A DNA stretch of 64,000 bases from Parietaria judaica (Eukaryota; Streptophyta; Magnoliopsida; Rosales; Urticaceae): assembly GCA_954871525.1 (NCBI GenBank), contig OX940872.1:12423180-12487179 (forward strand). Direction: 5' to 3'. Position numbers and translations under genes: made by a program. Shown here one piece after another: positions 1 through 10,560 of this stretch. Position 1 is the first letter of the stretch. Each line of letters opens with the position of its first letter. The notes under the pieces are model-generated. The model saw only the letters and a list, made by a program, of their open reading frames with translations. It was not told where the DNA came from and made no database searches.

Positions 1-600
1 CGTTTTAATTATGAGACAATTAAAATTGTTACATGTAGAGAATAATTCTCTACATTTATCATTGATGAAAATACATGACATATAGCACTATTCTAATAAC
101 ATAAAAGACTACAAGTAAGGAAATAAAGAGATCCTAATAATTATATTTACACGTATAAAGCCTTAAATAAAGTTTTGAAAATCGTGAAACTAATTCTAGA
201 AATACACATAGTATAGGTGTATTCAATAGTAAGTTCTAATTTTATTTTTTATTATCCGTTTAGATGCAAAACTTTTGAGATGGGTAGTAGATTTGTACGG
301 TTTTATGACGGTTGAGACTTGAGACAACCGGATTCGGGACTTGAGACGATGTACGTTTTTATTTGTATTTTAATTGACCATGGTAAAAATCGGATTCGGT
401 TTCCAAAACAGGATTCGGATAATAAATCCTGATTAAAAAAAATCCGGATTTCGGATTTGAATTTGGATAGTGATTTTCATATATTTGGATTCCGGATTCG
501 GATATCAAATAGTCCAAAAAAACCAAATATCCGCCCCGGTTTATTACTAAATAGGCCACTGACCATTTTGTCTCATGTGAACAACTCTATAAGAATCCTG
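1..600. other. AT-rich intergenic DNA with a degenerate CCGGATT-rich patch
   Basis: I see no supportable gene here. Positions about 380-545 are rich in degenerate GGATTCGG/CCGGATT words of the kind that recur at many places in this window (see the CCGG-rich repeat finding). The short ORFs across this part have no recognisable protein character. Confidence 0.5.
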
Positions 601-1340
601 CTCAATTGAATTTTACAGTCTTGTACCGCGTCGACCAAAACTTGGGGCACACGCTCCGGATTGGCATCGTGCGCGCCCATCGCCCGGACTAGACTAGGTC
701 GTAGAGACCGTACCGTATCATCGGGGGTAATCGGGATTTGGTGGGGAAGGAAATATTTCTCTCGGTAGCATAACGGGAATGTTGTCGTCGGGCGTAGGTT
801 GGCCTTGATCCCCGGGTTGAAATTGGGGTTCCAATCTCCTAGCCGTCCTTCGACCCGCGGAATTACCGCTTCTTCGAGACATAATAGAGAACTTGAGAAC
901 TTTAGAGAACTTTGAGAATTGAGAGAACTTTGAGAATTGAGAAAACTTTGAGAATTTGAGAGAGAGATGGAAAAATGTTGGTGAGGAAATAAGGGAGGAA
1001 GGGGTGATATTTATAGGGTTTGAGGAGATAGTTGGGTGGGTGAATAATTATTGTGGTGGGTGAATTTTTTTTAAAATTCGGGTAAAAATTTAGGGATTTA
1101 CGCCAAAACAAACACAAATTTTGCACACCCATCGGATCGCTGACGTGGCGAAATCGTGGCCGTCGGATCGAGTGCGCGGATCGAGCCTTCCCACGTCGCG
1201 ATCAAGGCTGCACGTCGCGATTCGTCGCGAATTACGGGCTGCACCTCGCGAACGTCGCGATCTCCAGCAATTCGTCGCGACGAGTCGCGGTTCTGTTTGG
1301 CGACGAAAATGTGCAGCTCTAGTCTTGTATTGGCTTTGAT
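600..1340 (-). repeat. LTR-like GC-rich relic, boundaries not defined
   Basis: Base composition changes sharply from the AT-rich flank. Reading the minus strand there is a TATAAATA-like box (complement of 1006-1020), followed by a GA/TC-rich leader (about 885-975), then a GC-rich block. This is the layout of a plant LTR. The far end (1140-1300) contains repeated CGTCGCGA words. No matching partner LTR, target duplication or coding domain is visible, so it is either a solo LTR or a fragment. The short ORFs here look like noise. Confidence 0.4.
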
Positions 1341-1459
1341 ATCTACTTATAAAAATAAAATAAAAAATCAATTGCATACCACCAAATGTGTACCTTCTTT
1401 TGAGTTTGGGAGGGTTTTTTTTTTTTTTTCTTTTTTGTGATACTATAGTTTAAGCCTTT

Positions 1460-1683
1460 TGTTAAAGAATATTCTAGATTTATTTAGAGTATTATATATT
1501 ATGTTTATCTAGAACAATCTAGGTTAGATTTAATTAGAATCACTTAGAATTAGAATTATCTAGAATGCATACTCTTAGAATAACCTAGAAGTAGAATAAT
1601 CTAGAACTCTTCTACATGTATAAATAGCCTTGTAACCTCAATGAAAAAAAACAACATTTTCCTCTCCATTTTCTTTGTTAACA
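1460..1683 (+). repeat. 5' LTR of the deleted Copia element
   Basis: 224-bp direct repeat, starting TGTTAAAG and ending TTTGTTAACA. It contains a TATAAATAG promoter-like motif near 1618. It differs from the 3' LTR by a few bases, including a short indel near 1570. Confidence 0.93.
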
Positions 1684-1697
1684 TGGTATCAGAGCCA
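1684..1697 (+). other. Primer binding site (initiator tRNA-Met type)
   Basis: TGGTATCAGAGCCA abuts the 5' LTR. This is the usual Copia primer site, complementary to the 3' end of initiator tRNA-Met. Confidence 0.9.
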
Positions 1698-1699
1698 TG

Positions 1700-2090
1700 T
1701 TTCGAAATTAGCCATCCCATTTTTTGGGTTCGAAATTTGTTTCTTTAACAAATTATCCCACCTTCGAAATTAGCCATCCCACTCCGAAATTAGCCCACCT
1801 CCGAAATTAGCCATCCCATTTTTTGGGTTCGAAATTTGTTTCGTTAACAAATTACTTTAACAAATTAGCCACCTTCGAAATTAGCCATCGTACTCCGAAA
1901 TTAGCCCACTTCCGAAATTAGCTATCCCATTTTTTGGGTTCGAAATTTGTCTCTTTCCACTCGCCTACTTCCAAAATTAGCTATCCCATTTTTTTGGGTT
2001 CGAAATTTGTCTTTCCTACTTCCAAAATTAGCTATCCCATTTTTTGGGTTCGAAATTTATCTCTTTCCACTCCAAAATATTCTCATCATT
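1700..2090 (+). repeat. Degenerate tandem repeat in the element's leader
   Basis: At least five imperfect copies of a module reading roughly CCGAAATTAGCCATCCCATT followed by TTTTGGGTTCGAAATTTGT lie between the primer binding site and gag. Shorter sub-copies are interspersed. The ORFs crossing this part simply repeat the same peptide and are not genes. Confidence 0.8.
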
Positions 2091-2276
2091 CAATCTATTC
2101 GAAATCCCCTTTTTACCCATTTGTTTTAGCCTCGTCCACACGCCTCCACGCGCCACCCTCGACAACCGTTTTTCGATTCCATCATCGCCCACAACTTCAT
2201 CTAATTCTATTGCTCGCATTGCTCCGAATCACCTTCGTCGCCTTCGTTATCTTGCTGCCTACCTCTCACATTCGAA

Positions 2277-2585
2277 ATGACTGAACAAAAACATGCCGGT
2301 GTTTCAGAAATGGTGCCTGTACTCTCGAAGATTACGGACCACAAGTTGAATGGTTCGAACTATCTCGATTGGATAGAGACCATTCGTTTGTTTCTCCAAA
2401 GTATCGACAAATACAATCACTTGACCAACATTGCTCCAAGTGACAAGTCACTTTGTTCGCGAGAGGATTCAACAAGGATTGGTTTCCACATCATATGACA
2501 GGAGAGTTTGACAAAGGCTCTTAACGGGGTGCGGGTTGAATATCTTAGTAACAAGCTGGGCATGATTAACATATATGCTCCAGCT
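2277..2585 (+). pseudogene. Copia gag start fused to the RNase H end
   Basis: The ATG at 2277 opens about 58 codons of Copia gag N-terminus, with the diagnostic LNGSNYLDW motif (gag_3/DUF4219-like). Around 2445-2455 the sequence jumps to the C-terminal end of Copia RNase H. Short motifs such as RERIQQGL and LTKALNGVRVEYL are readable there in two frames, up to the polypurine tract. The open frame stops at 2498. No functional product is expected. Confidence 0.85.
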
Positions 2586-2595
2586 TGAGGGGGAG

Positions 2596-2824
2596 TGTTA
2601 AAGAATATTCTAGATTTATTTAGAGTATTATATATTATGTTTATCTAGAACAATCTAGGTTAGATTTAATTAGAATCACTTAGAATTAGAATTATCTAGA
2701 ATGCATTTAATACTCTTAGAATAACCTAGAACTAGAATAATCTAGAACTCTTCTACATGTATAAATAGCATTGTAACCTCAATGAAAAAAAACAACATTT
2801 TCCTCTCCATTTTCTTTGTTAACA
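2596..2824 (+). repeat. 3' LTR of the deleted Copia element
   Basis: 229-bp direct repeat of 1460-1683, preceded by the polypurine tract TTGAGGGGGAG (2585-2595) and followed by the target duplication CCTTT (2825-2829). Confidence 0.93.
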
Positions 2825-2999
2825 CCTTTTAAGGTTATGTAAAATATTTGCAGTGCATGAGCAAATTACATTATTAATTAAAATTACATCATAAAAGTAT
2901 TCAATTGAATACTTTTGCCGCCATCATCCCTCAAATCAACAACTATTTTCTAATTTCTCAAACAAAGAGTGACAAAACATCAAATTAAACATCGACCAT

Positions 3000-4385
3000 T
3001 CACGAAACTCTTACAACAACCTTGTTCTTCTTGCCGGCAGACAAAAGCAGGACTTTCCCGTCAACGACGTCCCCGGCTTCGACCCTCCGACTCTCCCCAT
3101 CCACCCTCACATTGTTCAGGTAGAGCCCGCCCTGCTTCACCAGCCGCCGCGCCGCCGATTTGCTCTCGAACAGCCCCGTCAACACCGACAGATCCACCAA
3201 CGACGCGCCCACCACCTCGTCCCGCCCCAGCGAGCGCGAAGGCACATCCGCCGCAATGCCCTCTATTGCCTCCCAGTCCAGCTTCGTCTCCGCACCGGGC
3301 CTCAGCGCCTCAGTTGCGCGCTGCGCCTCCCTCAGTCCCTCCTCCCCGTGCACGAACCGCGTGACCTCCTCCGCGAGCCGCCTCTGTGCCGTGTTGGGCA
3401 CGTAGCCCGTCCGGCCCATCTCCCTCTCCAGCCCCGCGATCTCATCCATCTCGAGGAACGTCAAGATCCTCAGGAACCGCACAACATCGGCATCCGGTAC
3501 CGAGAAGAAATACTGATAGAACTTGTACGGGGAGAGCATCGCAGGGTCGAGCCAGATCGCGCCGTCCTCGGACTTCCCGAACTTCGTCCCGTCGCTCTTG
3601 AGCAGGAGCGGGAACGTTAGGCCGTAGGCGCCGTCGGCCTGGAGAATCTTGCGGATCATCTCGGTTCCGGCGATGATGTTGCCCCACTGGTCGCTCCCGC
3701 CGATCTGAACATTCACGCGCATTTTGTCGAACAGGTGGAGGAAGTCATAGCCTTGCAGCAACTGGTACGTGAACTCCGTGTAGCTCATCCCCTGCTCCGA
3801 TTCAAGCCTCTTCTTCACGCTCTCCTTCACCATCATCGTCCCGACACGCGCGAATCTGCCCACATTCTTAAGAAAATCCAGCAACAGCACGTCCTTCCAC
3901 CACTCGTAGTTGTCGAGGACCTCCACGGGGGAGCCGGGGCCGCCGAGGATCTTCACGACGGACTCGGAGATCGCCTTCGTGTTGGCGGCGAGCGCGGCAG
4001 GGTCGAGCTCGGGCCGCTCGATGGACTTGCCAGAGGGGTCGCCGACGCGCGCGGTGGCGCCGCCGACGAGGGCGACGGCGCCGTGGCCGCAGCGGCGGAA
4101 CCAGGCGAGGACGATGATGCCGAGGAGGTTGCCAAGGTGGAGGGACGGCGCGGTGGGGTCGAAGCCGCAGTAGGCTTTGATGGGGGTCTCGCCGGCGGCG
4201 CAGGCGGAGCGGAGGGCGTCGCTGGTGAGTGACTCGAGCAGGCCACGCTCCTCCAGGACCGACACGACGTCGCGGCGGGCGGCGGCGAGGGAGGACAGCG
4301 GGCGGCGGGCGAGGAGGGGGCGGGAGAGGGTGGCGCGGTGAGGGTGCCGGAGCAACCGTGAGGCGGCGGCGGCGAGAGCGGTCAT
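3000..4385 (-). CDS. Tyrosine--tRNA ligase, chloroplast/mitochondrial
   Basis: Charges organellar tRNA-Tyr with tyrosine. The 461-residue product is a bacterial-type class Ic synthetase. Visible features: an Arg/Ala/Ser-rich N-terminus without acids (about residues 1-38), typical of an organelle transit peptide; the HIGH-like HLGN (about 83-86); the tyrosine/adenylate-site segment QIGGSDQWGN (about 227-236); the KMSKS-like KFGKS (about 268-272); and a C-terminal S4 RNA-binding domain (about 390-461). The start is the ATG complementary to 4383-4385. The frame stays open ten codons further upstream but without another ATG. The gene is intronless and very GC-rich compared with its AT-rich surroundings. 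The Arabidopsis counterpart is the organellar TyrRS, which I recall as dual targeted. There are no breaks. Confidence 0.95.
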   Translation of the reverse strand: MTALAAAASRLLRHPHRATLSRPLLARRPLSSLAAARRDVVSVLEERGLLESLTSDALRSACAAGETPIKAYCGFDPTAPSLHLGNLLGIIVLAWFRRCGHGAVALVGGATARVGDPSGKSIERPELDPAALAANTKAISESVVKILGGPGSPVEVLDNYEWWKDVLLLDFLKNVGRFARVGTMMVKESVKKRLESEQGMSYTEFTYQLLQGYDFLHLFDKMRVNVQIGGSDQWGNIIAGTEMIRKILQADGAYGLTFPLLLKSDGTKFGKSEDGAIWLDPAMLSPYKFYQYFFSVPDADVVRFLRILTFLEMDEIAGLEREMGRTGYVPNTAQRRLAEEVTRFVHGEEGLREAQRATEALRPGAETKLDWEAIEGIAADVPSRSLGRDEVVGASLVDLSVLTGLFESKSAARRLVKQGGLYLNNVRVDGESRRVEAGDVVDGKVLLLSAGKKNKVVVRVS

Positions 4386-5200
4386 TTGGGCAATGACTGG
4401 CGCGGCGAAACCCAATCCGGTGAAGGCTGATCCACTTCAGAAGATTGCGAAATCAAATACAGAAAGAAAAGAGATGAAATCAAACGACTGCTTGTTGTCG
4501 TTTCTAAGACACAACGATAAAATTCGACACATCGATAAAATTCAAGACTAACGGTCTATTCAATTACCCGGATTTGTTTCGATGTTAAAACATTACGTAA
4601 AACGGTCATATTGATTATGTCCGTGATAAATATTGAATTCAATTTATTACGTTTCGGTTTAATTGCAATTCATGATAAACGTTTTAGAATTGATTATGAT
4701 TCAACTATTTGTCTCTCCCTGCATCTATAAATTGACGGTGACCTGGGAAGCTATCGCCTAACGAACCTCAAGCACGTAGAGGAGGCGAATCAATCTTAAA
4801 GCTATGATTTCTTGATTCTTGATTCTTGATGATTTTGAGAAACGCAGTAGTACAGAGAGGTAGCAAATACACCCAACATTTTTTTTTTAAATTCGGAACC
4901 CGAACTTGGATTTCTGTTCTTGAAAAATCAAAACCCGTATTTAGATTTGAATATCTTAAACTCGGATTTAAAACCATCCAGATTAATTGGTAGATAGTAA
5001 AAATAATAATTTAAAAAGCTTATTTTTATAAAAATACATACATGATACATACTTAGATGAGCACTTCCACCTGGCAAAAATTACATTAATCGCTTCAAAT
5101 ATATCTAAATTTTAATTTGTTGAAACGACGGGAATCTAAAGTGAAGAACACTGTATAATAGAACCTCATTAAATTAATACTAGATAAAATAATGCAGAAA
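4386..5200. other. TyrRS upstream region and AT-rich intergenic DNA
   Basis: Contains the TyrRS promoter. A TATAAATT box lies near 4724-4732 but on the plus strand, so it is not an obvious TyrRS TATA box. A segment at 4545-4620 is repeated at the right end of the window. A GATTCTT microrepeat lies at 4810-4830. No gene is visible. Confidence 0.5.
4545..4620. repeat. Dispersed repeat, second copy at the window's right end
   Basis: The stretch ending ACGTAAAACGGTCATATTGATT (4595-4616) recurs at 63979-64000. The preceding 40 bases are also similar (CTATTCAATTACCCGGATTTGTT versus CTATCCAATTACCGTGATTTGTT). Family unknown. Confidence 0.7.
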
Positions 5201-6600
5201 AATGCTTCAAAATCCATTAGTGGCCCAATTGCTCGTGTCGGGCCGGGCCCAATGTCGCTTTGTTGACTTTTTTGACTCTTGGGCTTGGGCTCCTGGACTG
5301 TTGAGTCAAATGGATCCTCCACTGACCCACGATCAGAAACTCGGGGCAAACACCGCTACATGTTGCCAAGAGGCCAGGGCTTGGCCTGGCTCTGGTTACA
5401 GGTTCGGGACGCCAAAAACGGACCTGACCACTGCGTAGGGGGGATCACAGTAAAAACTTTCCAGTGAACCCTGGTGGACCAGACCCTCGACCGACGTCAC
5501 GGGGACAGATCCGGGTCCTCGGTCTATCCGTGTGGTCAATATATCTGTCGGAGATACAAGACTAACGGATAGAACGAACACCTCACAGATATAGAACCTT
5601 GGCAAGGAGGGTCTTAGATCGTTCCAGCATTTTCTCCAGGGCTTCCGCGCTATGTGAACCTCTCCGTGTCTAAGACCTTCGGATAATTCCCGGAGATTTA
5701 AATCCCTCGGCCTGTATTGTGGGGCCTGATACGGGTCCTCGGTCTATCCGCAAAGTCAGTATATATATGTAAGATAATAGACTAATAGACTGAGGGATAG
5801 CTCGAACACCACGTAGAACAAGTCCTAACAGGGGGGTCGTAATCGGCACCGGAAATTTTCCCAGGGCTTCTGCTCTAGTATGATATGATTTCTCGTTCTT
5901 AGAACCTGGAAAAAACAACACCCGAGATCAGGGAGAATCGAGGGGGGGGGGGGGAGTTTGAGATGGAGTAGAGAGAGTTTTAGGTGAGGTGTTGAGAATC
6001 GAGTTACCGTTAAATGAAAATTGTTCTCCTATTTATAAGAGGGTCCGGGGGTTAAAACGTGAATAATTATTACTCCAGGAGGCCCCCGGGGTAATATTAT
6101 ATGTTACTCTAGGTCCCCGGGACGTGGCCAATCCAACGCTGCAATTTTCAGGCCAATCCGAGCAACAACGCGCCCGCACATGCCAGAACAGTGCAGGTGA
6201 CGCAGCTCCAAGCGTGAGGGAGCTGACGCTGATGTCAGCGCCTGCGTGGCGCTCCCCCATTGGCTGCGCGGGGTGTCTCGCGCCCAATGGGCTGCCGACA
6301 CGTGGCAGGGTCATGTGTGACCCTTGGGGGCCGTGCAGCGTCTCTATCGCGAGGTCAGGTGACCTTTGGGGCGTGTGGAGCCCACCTGGGCGTGTGGCAG
6401 GGGCCCTTGGGGGCCCTGGGGCCCGCCCGGAGGTCCCGGGGGGCTCCGGAGGCCTTGGGTGTTCCTCGAGACCGTTTTTCGCAAACTTTATGTCGTTTTT
6501 GGGTGTTTTGATATTTTTGGGATCATCTGGACATTTTGTTTTTCGAAATCGGGCCTCCGATGAATATTTTGAACGAAATTGATCTTAATTAATAAAAGAA
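5200..6600 (-). repeat. LTR-like GC-rich relic with an internal duplication
   Basis: A GC-rich block in AT-rich DNA. On the minus strand a TATAAATAGG box (complement of 6031-6041) is followed by a G/A-rich tract containing a poly-G run (5943-5954). A diverged direct duplication of about 218-bp period is present: the CGGGTCCTCGGTCTATCCG module occurs near 5513 and again near 5731, each followed by a CCAGGGCTTC module. The layout fits an old LTR or LTR cluster in minus orientation. No termini, partner LTR or coding domains were found, and none of the overlapping ORFs is convincing. Confidence 0.45.
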
Positions 6601-8490
6601 AATTAATTTAAATAAATAATTTTCTTTTGTTAATTAAATAAAACCAATTGCGTAAAATACCCGTAACCGTGTATTTTGGTCGTGAATTCGAATGTGTAGT
6701 TTAATTTAACTATGAGCAGTGGCCGAGAAAAGTCTCTTGGAAACCAAAGTTAAAGCAAAGAGTCACACTACAGTGCTATAAATCTAACATCCAATTTAAA
6801 TGTCGTTAACATACCATTTGAACCCAAATTCAGCCGAATTATATAAATCTTTGATTGAAATCAAAATATTAAATCTAACACATTGTATTCAATTTCTTAA
6901 TGAGTTAATCCTGGCAAAAGTATCAATATTTTCAAAAAAATGGATCAATTAAGAAAAGAAGCCAATAATAAATACAGATTTGGTGTTTTTTTTTTTCCAT
7001 TTCACTGTATTAATTATTAATAACCGAGAGAATTCAGATCATATACACAACGTAATTGCTTACACTCAATATACAAAACTTTAACAAGTATACACGAAAT
7101 AATGATGGAAGTTCCATGAGCAGCGATAAAATATATATATATATATATATATGCTGTGTTTATTTATTCAAGTTTTCCTATATTTATTTCAAAAAAAAAA
7201 AAGAAAGAATGATAACTTTTATCAAACACTCTCTTATCCAAATAATTTGTGGACACATTTAACAAACAAAAATAACCAACAAACAATTGCTTTATAATAG
7301 TCTTGGAACACAGTGAACAAACTTAAACAGATATGGCTAAATTGGTAGAAATGGATAAATACATAACTCCATTTCTAATTGTAGATTCTCAGAGACCCAC
7401 AAGTATATTAAAAAGTAAAAGTTGAGTAGTTGAGAGAGAAAATTAATTATTTAAAGAAAGTGTCACTAATTGGAATTTAATTATTGAAAACCGACCATGT
7501 TTGTAACTTTCCATCGGCGTAACCCAACATTGCGGTTGATAAAGAAGCATTGTAGAAGAAGGAAACAGACCATGCAATTTAAAAGTCTGTAAATCCAAAA
7601 GTCATATAACCGCAATGTTGTTAACAATATTTAACAACATTGCGGTTATAGAACTTTTGCTTGACCTGCAATGTTGTTAAAGTTGCTGAAAATCTTTGAA
7701 AAGAATCAACAAAAGCAGAAACGATGCTCCACAATAAACCTTTTATAGCACTTTATGACAATATTTGAGATCGAAATCCGGAAATAATAATTTGACACGA
7801 GAAGCTCCAAAAGGCTAGCATAATGAGGAAATTCTAGAAAAATCAACAAAAGTATAAGAAATGCTTGCTCAAAAGCAAGTCTCAATTTCTTATGAAGGGG
7901 GATAAATAAGAAACTAATGCTTTGAAAAAAAAAAAAAAGCTAAGTATACAAAAATCAACCAAAGAGGAGACCGATTGATTTTGAGCTTTAAAAATAAGAA
8001 ATGCATAGCGAGGAATTGTGGGAAGAGTGTTATGTATTAAATAGTTAAGGTATTCAATTTCTCCGACTCAACATTCAAGATCATGGTACTTGATATTGGC
8101 TTATCAGCTTATTTTTTTGTGAATCTTGATCATTTGAGTAGATAGTTTTTAAAATGATTAATTAATTATCTTTTACAAAACTAAGTTCTATTATGAGTAC
8201 AAAGTAAAAGAAAATATTTTACTTAATTACTAATAAAAAAAAAGTCATGGCATTTTTTAAAGATTGTAAGTAACCTCAAATAATATATGTTTTCTTATTG
8301 GAATTCGAACTAAATCTCTGATGGAAAATTACTAAATAAACAGTGAGTTAGTATTGTACTGATACTACGCGTTATTTAATTTAAAATTTAAATCGAATTA
8401 GAAAAATTATTTTTAAGACGGGGTCTTGGACTACCGCCCAAATGACCCAAGTGTCGGGTGGCGGTGATATTTGACATATGCAATCTTTCA
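6600..8490. other. AT-rich intergenic DNA
   Basis: No gene found. It holds an (AT)n microsatellite at 7129-7152, several poly-A/T tracts and a strong short hairpin (7596-7659, listed separately). Confidence 0.6.
7596..7659. repeat. Short perfect hairpin
   Basis: A 20-bp perfect inverted repeat (7605-7624 with 7631-7650) has a 6-nt loop. After a 2-nt internal loop it extends by another 7 bp (7596-7602 with 7653-7659). Copies of half the arm (AACATTGCGGTT and GCAATGTTGTTAA) also lie at about 7527 and 7667. It could be a small MITE core or a small-RNA hairpin. Confidence 0.75.
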
Positions 8491-8498
8491 CCAACCAT

Positions 8499-8567
8499 AT
8501 GCTCGGAGGTGGAACGATGCCGTTCAACTTCTCGTACTCCATGCCAAGTTTGACCAAGCATCCCTTA
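8499..8567 (-). pseudogene. MLP/Bet v 1 exon 2 fragment
   Basis: About 69 bases on the minus strand closely match the middle of exon 2 of the neighbouring MLP gene, reading VKLGMEYEKLNGIVPPP against VKLSIQYEKLNDDVPPP in the intact copy. There is no exon 1, and the rest of exon 2 is absent. It is a relic of a third local MLP copy. Confidence 0.8.
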
Positions 8568-8724
8568 GTATATTAATATTATGTTTCACAAATTAAGGAG
8601 ATGAATATTCCACCAAAACTCTTATAGCTTAATTAAACTTCAAAAATTACACACTAATTATACACTAAACATCTGTTTAAAAAAAATTATACACTAAACA
8701 TGTAATATTCATTTATATATATAG

Positions 8725-8991
8725 GGAAACTTCAATAAGTATGTCCGGTAGAGCATGAGTTTTTAGAAAAGTACCCGAGTTTGTTAAATTACAAAATTAT
8801 GCCCCAACAGACTTTTTATCTTTAAATCAAACACTTTTAAACACTTTAAACTATGCTCCAAAAATTGTTGTCTTTACATAAACACTTTTTCTCTTTACAT
8901 AAACACTTTTGGAGCATAGTTTTGTAATTTAACAAACTCGGGTACTCTTCTATAAACACATGCTCTACCGAGCATACTTATTGAAGTTTCC
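8725..8991. mobile_element. Foldback MITE with long terminal inverted repeats
   Basis: The 267-bp element has arms of about 75 bp that are near-perfect inverted copies, starting GGAAACTTCAATAAGTATG and ending in its complement. AT-rich DNA flanks both ends. The short middle holds a duplicated TCTTTACATAAACACTTTT module. It has no coding capacity. Superfamily is uncertain, because the TA-rich flanks hide the target duplication. Confidence 0.8.
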
Positions 8992-9015
8992 ATATATATA
9001 TATATATATACATAC

Positions 9016-9180
9016 AGTAGAACCTACGTACGTTAATATTATTGGGACCAGAAAATATTAATTATAACAATATAACTAATTCACCGAGTAACAATTAGCG
9101 TATTAGTTATAATCAAAGTATTGATTAATAAGATTTATTAATGTATCGGGTATTAATTTAAAGAAGTTCAAAGGTATATA
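9016..9180. repeat. MITE of the CAGTAGAACCT...TTAATA type
   Basis: Starts CAGTAGAACCTACG and continues with ATTAAT-rich sequence and a GGGACCAG core. This is a common plant MITE type. Related pieces occur at about 5149-5190, 9990-10095, 23340-23430 and 51622-51821. Confidence 0.5.
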
Positions 9181-9333
9181 CTATTAAACATGCAATAATA
9201 TTTCATTACATAACCTTGCATCAAAACAACCCACACATAAGCATAAAATACTCGATAAAGAGAGCTTAGCAATAAAATGCATCACGCATATTCAATATTT
9301 TGTTATCATCATTTATTAATTTTATTAACATAA

Positions 9334-10560
9334 TTAATTAGCCTTGCAGAGGTGGGCGTCGAGGTCCTTTGCGATGTGAACCATCATGTTGAGGTACTTG
9401 TTGGGCGGCGGAACGTCGTCGTTCAGCTTCTCGTACTGGATGCTGAGTTTGACCAAACTACCCTTCTCCTTTGGAACCACACGATTGGTGGGATTAAACA
9501 CCTTGTACACCTTCATCGGATCTCCTTCAAGTCCGATCAGAGTTACCGACTTCTTCTCCACATCTACTTCAACTCTTTCTTTTAATGTTTCGGGTACCCC
9601 CTCTTCATGTAAACAAAAATAAAACAAACAATTATTATCATTTATCATTTGCGAACTGCAAACTGACTACGAACTCAATTTGCAAGTATATCGAAGCAAC
9701 AATATAAGTATATTGATAGAGTTTTCGTAACTTTGATTAGATGAATTAGTTTAGTATTCGCCGCATACCTAGTCTTCCATGACAAGTAGTTATGACTTAA
9801 TTTAATGCTTATGAGATATTATGTTTTTTTTAATATAAGTTTATATTATTACTATTATGATTTTATAGTGATGTATCAAATTATAATAAAAAAAAATGAG
9901 TTTATATATATATATATATATATATGTATTGTGAATTCTTAATTTACATGTCATCTGAAACCCTATGTATTTTCTTATAATTATTAAGTGAATTATTAAT
10001 TTAAAATATTGGTCCCGAGTTCGGACCGGGCAAAAGTAAAGCAATTAATCGAGGTTATTATTTACCTGGTATAATTTAATGAGAGTTCTGGTATATGTAT
10101 ATATAGATATATTATTTTGTGCCATTTCTTTTCCATGATATTTAAGTGAACGAAATGATCCATCTTCCTAGAAGAGTACATTGAGAATTATCTTTTATTA
10201 AAAAAGAGAGAGAGATTCGTAAGATCACTGGCTACTCTCTCAGTAATTTTTGTGATGGTTCCAACTACACTTAACATATAATTGTACAATTAATAATACG
10301 AGTTTATATTATTAACAAAAACATAAATCTTAGTTTCTACAGAAAATTAGGATTTTACCGACAGTGTAGTTCCAAACTTTAACGGAGCCATGATCATGAG
10401 TATCCCATTCAGCTTCATCATGCATCAAAACCTCCTGAATATGGTTGCCGGCGGCCTTGGAGATGTGGTGAGGGGTCGATTTAAATATGGCGAAGTAGTC
10501 ATCGGCGCTTGCGTTGATCTCGACCTCAGTCTCGACAACTCCCTCAAGATTATTCGCCAT
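9334..10560 (-). CDS. MLP-like protein (Bet v 1 / START-like fold)
   Basis: Major latex protein-like member of the Bet v 1 superfamily: a small soluble protein with a hydrophobic ligand cavity. The specific ligand of this protein is unknown. There are two exons on the minus strand: 10359-10560 (67 codons plus one base) and 9334-9602, with a GT..AG intron of 756 bp in phase 1, the usual MLP intron position. The product is 156 residues, the normal family length. Family motifs are HHISKAAGNHIQEV, AEWDTHDHGSVKVWNYTV, the IGLEGD loop, KGSLVKLSIQYEKLN and the C-terminal helix KYLNMMVHIAKDLDAHL. The frame is intact from ATG to TAA. A decayed paralogue lies at 22644-23909 and a fragment at 8499-8567, so this is the surviving member of a local family. 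Confidence 0.9.

Larger units (their letters stand above)
1460..2824 (+). mobile_element. Internally deleted Ty1/Copia element (TRIM-like, non-autonomous)
   Basis: The element is 1365 bp and complete at both ends. Two near-identical LTRs (1460-1683 and 2596-2824) begin TGTTA and end TAACA. A primer binding site TGGTATCAGAGCC lies directly after the 5' LTR, a polypurine tract TTGAGGGGGAG lies directly before the 3' LTR, and a perfect 5-bp target duplication CCTTT flanks it (1455-1459 and 2825-2829). The interior keeps only the start of gag and the last part of RNase H, so all protease, integrase and RT coding is gone. It must have been mobilised in trans or deleted after insertion. The near-identical LTRs suggest recent movement. 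Confidence 0.93.

Noticed and set aside
902..1440. Several short ORFs on both strands
   Set aside because: Product of a GC-rich repeat with CGTCGCGA words; no homology recognised.
3735..4232. 165-aa plus-strand ORF over TyrRS
   Set aside because: Shadow of the GC-rich TyrRS gene; the minus-strand frame has all the synthetase motifs.
6124..6582. 152-aa ORF
   Set aside because: GC-rich LTR-like relic; Gly/Pro/Arg-rich translation without motifs and competing ORFs in every frame.
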